Source: Ornithinimicrobium murale (GTDB lineage Bacteria > Actinomycetota > Actinomycetes > Actinomycetales > Dermatophilaceae). From it: a DNA stretch of 64,000 nucleotides. Every line of letters starts with the position of its first letter. Position 1 is the stretch's first letter. Below are positions 60,541 through 64,000 of this stretch, in pieces. The notes below the pieces were generated by a model. The model searched no databases and was not told the origin of the DNA. It saw only the letters and a list, made by a program, of their open reading frames with translations. The stretch lies in NCBI RefSeq assembly GCF_003352835.1, contig NZ_QLVD01000032.1:59886-123885 (forward strand), in the 5' to 3' direction. The translations under genes and the position numbers were made by a program.

Positions 60541-61467
60541 ATGTCGATCGTTCAGCAGTCCGACGCCGACCAGGCGCGCGATGCCGTCAGCACCGATGGC
60601 AGCACACCACCCCCGGTGGCGCGACCGCCGCGACGGCGCGCGCTCCTGCGCTTCGCCAAGCAGCAGCCCTTCGGGCTGGCCGCACTCATCCTGATCACGT
60701 GCTTCGTGGTGATGGCTGCGCTCTGCCCATGGCTGGCGCCCTACGACCCCCTGGAGCAGCACCGCGGCAGCATCATGCTCCCGCCCAGCCCCGAGCACCT
60801 GATGGGCACCGACGACCTCGGTCGCGACGTGCTCAGCAGGACGTTGTACGGCGCACGCACCAGCCTGCTGGTCGCGGTCTTCACCATGATGCTCGGAGGG
60901 GTCGTGGGCATCCTGCTCGGCACGGTGTCCGGATACTTCGGAGGTAGCTGGGTGGACACGATCATCCAGCGGGTGATGGACACCCTCATGGCGATCCCCT
61001 CGATCGTCCTGCTGCTGTTCGTCGCCGCGCTGCTCGGCCCGAGCATCCGCAACACGGTGATCGCGCTGAGCCTGCTGGTCGTCCCACAGTTCAACCGAGT
61101 CACCCGTGGCGAGATGCTGCGGATCCGGGAGGAGACCTTCGTCGAGGCTGCACGGGCCATCGGCTGCAGTCCCTGGCGCATCCTGACCCGCTATGGCCTG
61201 CCGAACCTGTTGGCGCCGTTGTTCGTCCTCGGCTCCTTGGTCTTCGCCGGCATGATGATCGCCGAGTCCGCCCTGAGCTTCCTCGGCATCGGGACGCCGC
61301 CGCCGACCCCCTCGTGGGGCCGGATGCTGAGCGAGGGGTCGGCCTCCCTTGAGATCGCCCCGTGGATTGCGTTCTACCCCGGCCTGGCCCTGTCCGTGTC
61401 CGTGCTCGCCTTCAACCTGCTCGGTGATGCGATGCGCGACTTCCTCGACCCCAAGCAGCACCGCTGA
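60541..61467 (+). CDS. ABC transporter permease (OppC/DppC)
   Basis: 308 residues. A cytoplasmic N-terminus of about 40 residues precedes GLAALILITCFVVMAALCPWLAPYDP, then HLMGTDDLGRDVLSRTLYGARTSLLVAVFTMMLGGVVGILLGTVSGYFGG, both diagnostic of DppC, and EEETFVEAARAIGCSPWRILTRYGLPNLLAPLFV (EAA loop). It ends in SWGRMLSEG and WIAFYPGLALSVSVLAFNLLGDAMRDFLDPK. Complete family length. Confidence 0.96.
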   Translation: MSIVQQSDADQARDAVSTDGSTPPPVARPPRRRALLRFAKQQPFGLAALILITCFVVMAALCPWLAPYDPLEQHRGSIMLPPSPEHLMGTDDLGRDVLSRTLYGARTSLLVAVFTMMLGGVVGILLGTVSGYFGGSWVDTIIQRVMDTLMAIPSIVLLLFVAALLGPSIRNTVIALSLLVVPQFNRVTRGEMLRIREETFVEAARAIGCSPWRILTRYGLPNLLAPLFVLGSLVFAGMMIAESALSFLGIGTPPPTPSWGRMLSEGSASLEIAPWIAFYPGLALSVSVLAFNLLGDAMRDFLDPKQHR

Positions 61468-61502
61468 CCCTCCCCACCGGCACCACCTTCCAAGGAGATT
61501 TC

Positions 61503-63158
61503 ATGAGCACAGCACGCAGCCGAGCCCGCCTACTGATCGCCGGGGTCGCCGTGGTGGCCACGACGAGCGCCTGTTTCGGCGGCGCTGCCGGCCAGAGCGG
61601 CAGCGACAGCACCGACCCCAGCGCCGACCAACCCCAGGAGGATGCCGGCGACCCGGTGGCCGGGGGTGTCCTGCAGATGGCCACACCCTCCGACGCCCGC
61701 TCCCTCGACCCCCACCGAGAGGCGTCCTACAACACGCACGCCGCCATCGGCTCGGTCTACAGCCGCCTCACCGCCTTCAAGACAGGTGAGGACGTCGAGT
61801 ACGGCACGACCGAGGTGGAGGGCGACCTGGCAGAGGACTGGGAGGCCAACGAGGACAGCACCGAGTGGACCTTCCACCTACGCGAGGGAGTCACCTTCCA
61901 CGACAAGGCACCGGTCAACGGCCGCGAGTTCACCTCCGCAGACGTGCTGTGCACCATCGAGCGGATCCAGACCCTTCCGGGTCACCAGCTCGGTCTGATC
62001 AGCGAGGTCACCGACATCGCGGCACCGGATGACTACACGGTGACCTTCACCCTCGCCAGCCCCAACGTGGACTTCGACCGGGTGGTAGCCAACCCGTTCC
62101 TGGTGATTCTGCCCTGCGAGGGCACCAACGAGGAGTTCAACCTCGACACCGAGGCCATCGGCACGGGAGCCTTCGTCCTGGACGAGTGGTCCCGGGACCG
62201 CGAGCGCACCCTCAGCGCCAACCCGGACTACTTCGTCGAGGACCGGCCCTACCTGGACGGCTACCACGTCACGATCATGCCGGACGCGCAGTCGCAGACC
62301 GCGGCGCTGCGCAGCGGGAAGCTCCAGCTGATGACGGGCCTGTCCACGGACGCCCGTGCGGTGGACACGCTGCTCTCGCAGGTCGACGGTCTGCGGCTGC
62401 GCCAGGAGGGCGGGTCCACCCAGACCCGCGTCTATCTCAATGTCAACGAGGAGCCCTTCGACGACCTCAACGTCCGCAGGGCCGTGGCGCACGCCATCGA
62501 CCGCGAGGGCATGATCGAGGGACTGCGCGCTGGGGGTAGCCTGTCCGGCCCGGTCACTCCTTCCTTCGAGGGAGCTCTGAGCTCCGAGGAGGTCGCCGAG
62601 CTCACGCCCTACGACCCGGAGCTGGCCAAGGAGCTGCTGGCGGAGGCGGGCTACCCCGACGGCTTCTCACTCGAGATGAAGGTGACCGACGGCTATGGCG
62701 AGACGGTCGTCAAGGAGGCCCAGTGGGTCCAGCAGGACCTCGCCGAGGTCGGCATCGACGTCGAGATCAAGATCGAGGACTATGCCACCTACTACGGCGA
62801 CTCCTGGGCCCAGCAGAACTACGTCATCGCCTACGGCCTGCAGACCCCGATGCTGTCGGCAGATGAGTACCTCACCGCGGAGTACCTCTCGGACGGTGGG
62901 CGAAACTGGAACGGGGTCAACGACCCGAAGCTGGACGAGATGATCCAGGAGCAGCGCACCATCACCGACCCGGTCGAGCGTGACGAGAAGCTGCAGGAGA
63001 TCCAGCGCTACATCATCACCGAGGTGTCCTCACCGCTGAGCCTGTACGTCTACGACGGGCAGACCATGATCTCCAGCGACGTCCAGGGCTACCACCCGCA
63101 CCCCGACTACTCCTCGCGCGAGTACATGAACATCTGGCTGGTCGATGGTGGTGAGTGA
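61503..63158 (+). CDS. ABC transporter substrate-binding lipoprotein (family 5)
   Basis: 551 residues. Lipoprotein signal RLLIAGVAVVATTSAC puts the lipid-anchored Cys near residue 24. The SBP_bac_5 core follows: GGVLQMATPSDARSLDPHREASYNTHAAIGSVYSRLTAF, LAEDWEANEDSTEWTFHLREGVTFHDKAPVNGREFTSADV, FDDLNVRRAVAHAIDREGMIEGLRAGG and YDPELAKELLAEAGYPDGF. It delivers peptides or another solute to the permeases. AAGGAG precedes ATG 61503. Confidence 0.95.
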   Translation: MSTARSRARLLIAGVAVVATTSACFGGAAGQSGSDSTDPSADQPQEDAGDPVAGGVLQMATPSDARSLDPHREASYNTHAAIGSVYSRLTAFKTGEDVEYGTTEVEGDLAEDWEANEDSTEWTFHLREGVTFHDKAPVNGREFTSADVLCTIERIQTLPGHQLGLISEVTDIAAPDDYTVTFTLASPNVDFDRVVANPFLVILPCEGTNEEFNLDTEAIGTGAFVLDEWSRDRERTLSANPDYFVEDRPYLDGYHVTIMPDAQSQTAALRSGKLQLMTGLSTDARAVDTLLSQVDGLRLRQEGGSTQTRVYLNVNEEPFDDLNVRRAVAHAIDREGMIEGLRAGGSLSGPVTPSFEGALSSEEVAELTPYDPELAKELLAEAGYPDGFSLEMKVTDGYGETVVKEAQWVQQDLAEVGIDVEIKIEDYATYYGDSWAQQNYVIAYGLQTPMLSADEYLTAEYLSDGGRNWNGVNDPKLDEMIQEQRTITDPVERDEKLQEIQRYIITEVSSPLSLYVYDGQTMISSDVQGYHPHPDYSSREYMNIWLVDGGE

Positions 63159-63972
63159 GACGCAGATCGAGCCCGCGACAGGCCTGTGGCTCGAGGGGAG
63201 CACCCCACCCAGGCCAGGCGTTCCCCTCACCCTGCGCCCCGGCATACAGCTCTTCCTGGCCAACAACCCCAGTTCGTGGACCTTCGAGGGCACCAACACC
63301 TGGGTGCTCACGGACCAGGGCCAGGCGATCGTGGTGGACCCCGGGCCGGTGGACGAGCCCCACCAGCAGGCGGTGGCCGACTGGCTCGCAGCGCGCGAGG
63401 CGCACCTGGAACACCTGGTGATCTCCCACGGTCACTGGGACCACTCGGGCGGGGCCAAGCCCCTGGCCGCCCTCACCGGGTCCAGCGGTGTCACCGACCT
63501 GCGCGGCAGCGCCGACGGCACGCCGTTGCCGTTCGGTGGTGACAGTGGCGAGCACCTGCTGGTCTACCGCACGCCCGGGCACACCAGCGACGGGATCACC
63601 CTGCTGTGGCCCCGACACAAGGTCGCCTTTGTCGGCGACACCGCGCTGGCCCGGGTCAACCCCTACATCCACCACCCGGACGGGACCGTGACCGACATCC
63701 TCGAGTCGATGGACAAGCTCGCGGGCCTGCTCGATGACTCCTGGTTGATGCTCTCGGGACACGGCCCGGTCATCACCTCCCCGCGGAGCCACCTGGTGCG
63801 CCGGATGACCTCGCGGCAGCGGCGGATCGCGGAGGTCCGGGCCCACCACGAGGACGGTCTCGTCGAGGAACAGATCGTCAACGCCATGTATGGCGACCGT
63901 GGGGAGCAGACCCGCCGGGCGGCCGCCGCCACGGTGCAGGCGCTCCTCGCCCACATCACGGAAAGGAACTGA
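63145..63972 (+). CDS. MBL-fold metallo-hydrolase
   Basis: 275 residues. FEGTNTWVLTDQGQAIVVDPGP, VISHGHWDHSGGAKPLA (HxHxDH zinc site), VYRTPGHTSDGITLLWPRHKVAFVGDTAL (third His, bridging Asp) and LLDDSWLMLSGHGPVI (last His) give a full binuclear metal site. The C-terminal helical part (RRMTSRQRRIAEVRAHHEDGLVEEQIVNAMYG) matches the LACTB2-like subgroup. It overlaps the binding-protein gene by 14 bases, so it may hydrolyse an imported ligand. ATG 63145. Confidence 0.9.
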   Translation: MVVSETQIEPATGLWLEGSTPPRPGVPLTLRPGIQLFLANNPSSWTFEGTNTWVLTDQGQAIVVDPGPVDEPHQQAVADWLAAREAHLEHLVISHGHWDHSGGAKPLAALTGSSGVTDLRGSADGTPLPFGGDSGEHLLVYRTPGHTSDGITLLWPRHKVAFVGDTALARVNPYIHHPDGTVTDILESMDKLAGLLDDSWLMLSGHGPVITSPRSHLVRRMTSRQRRIAEVRAHHEDGLVEEQIVNAMYGDRGEQTRRAAAATVQALLAHITERN

Positions 63973-63975
63973 TCC

Positions 63976-64000
63976 ATGAGCACGCCCACCAAGTTCGTGC
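63976..64000 (+). CDS. Start of a further gene, truncated by window end
   Basis: ATG 63976 follows AAAGGAACTGATCC, with a ribosome-site-like AAAGGA, three bases after the preceding stop. Only eight codons (MSTPTKFV) are in view, so the product cannot be named. Confidence 0.5.

Overview
The window looks like a chromosome segment of a high-GC actinobacterium. Supporting signs are strongly G/C-ending codons, many GTG starts, TANNNT boxes placed exactly six bases before start codons (leaderless transcripts), a TIGR03085 family protein, CWB2 cell-wall repeats and an actinobacterial-type ECF cobalamin transporter. A member of the Micrococcales, perhaps near Intrasporangiaceae or Ornithinimicrobiaceae, is my best guess. 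It is an inference from gene content, not a measurement.

Bases 1-12,817 are accessory DNA. Two imperfect direct repeats of about 210 bp (1538-1748 and 12606-12817) each end in the same 43-nt 3' piece of a tRNA-Arg(ACG) gene. They bracket an 11-kb integrated element that begins with a tyrosine recombinase and carries three GNAT acetyltransferases, a DinB-like protein, an alpha/beta hydrolase killed by an in-frame stop, an ECF sigma/anti-sigma pair with a GT-C-like membrane protein, and an HExxH metalloprotease. DNA left of the first repeat holds an antitoxin, its frameshifted toxin and IS-end-like inverted repeats. It is best read as the end of a second, tandem element.

Bases 12,973-33,898 form a cell-surface polysaccharide locus: a TauE/SafE transporter, a 1,418-residue secreted malectin/PKD protein, a lipoprotein, a GT2 glycosyltransferase, a hexapeptide acyltransferase, a Wzx-like flippase, an APH-fold protein, a Wzz-like co-polymerase with a degenerate ATPase domain, four separate sulfotransferases, a Wzy-Wzz fusion, an Alg14/Alg13-like glycosyltransferase and a CWB2-anchored GH26-like hydrolase. 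Four sulfotransferases beside a polymerase and flippase suggest a sulfated exopolysaccharide. No initiating phosphoglycosyltransferase and no PAPS-forming genes are visible in the window.

Bases 34,275-41,460 are mostly housekeeping: an atypical response regulator, a TIGR03085 protein, peptide deformylase, a PH-domain membrane protein, a dicarboxylate-type symporter, a threonine-aldolase-like enzyme and a GT-C-like membrane protein. Bases 41,525-47,003 are a cobalamin operon: riboswitch, a membrane-anchored protein with a transcobalamin-like (DUF4430) domain, then T, fused A1A2 and S subunits of an ECF transporter. Three of its four genes contain in-frame tandem repeats.

Bases 47,023-57,314 hold a hydrolase, an unknown protein, a PLP aminotransferase, upp, a Ca2+/H+ antiporter, tadA, a GlsB-type protein, tRNA-Ser(CGA), a DUF1905 protein, an MFS exporter and etfBA. 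Bases 57,543-64,000 are a divergent peptide/nickel-type ABC transporter operon (two ATPases, two permeases, a binding lipoprotein) with an MBL-fold hydrolase and the start of one more gene. A promoter and a perfect palindrome lie in the gap between etfB and this operon.
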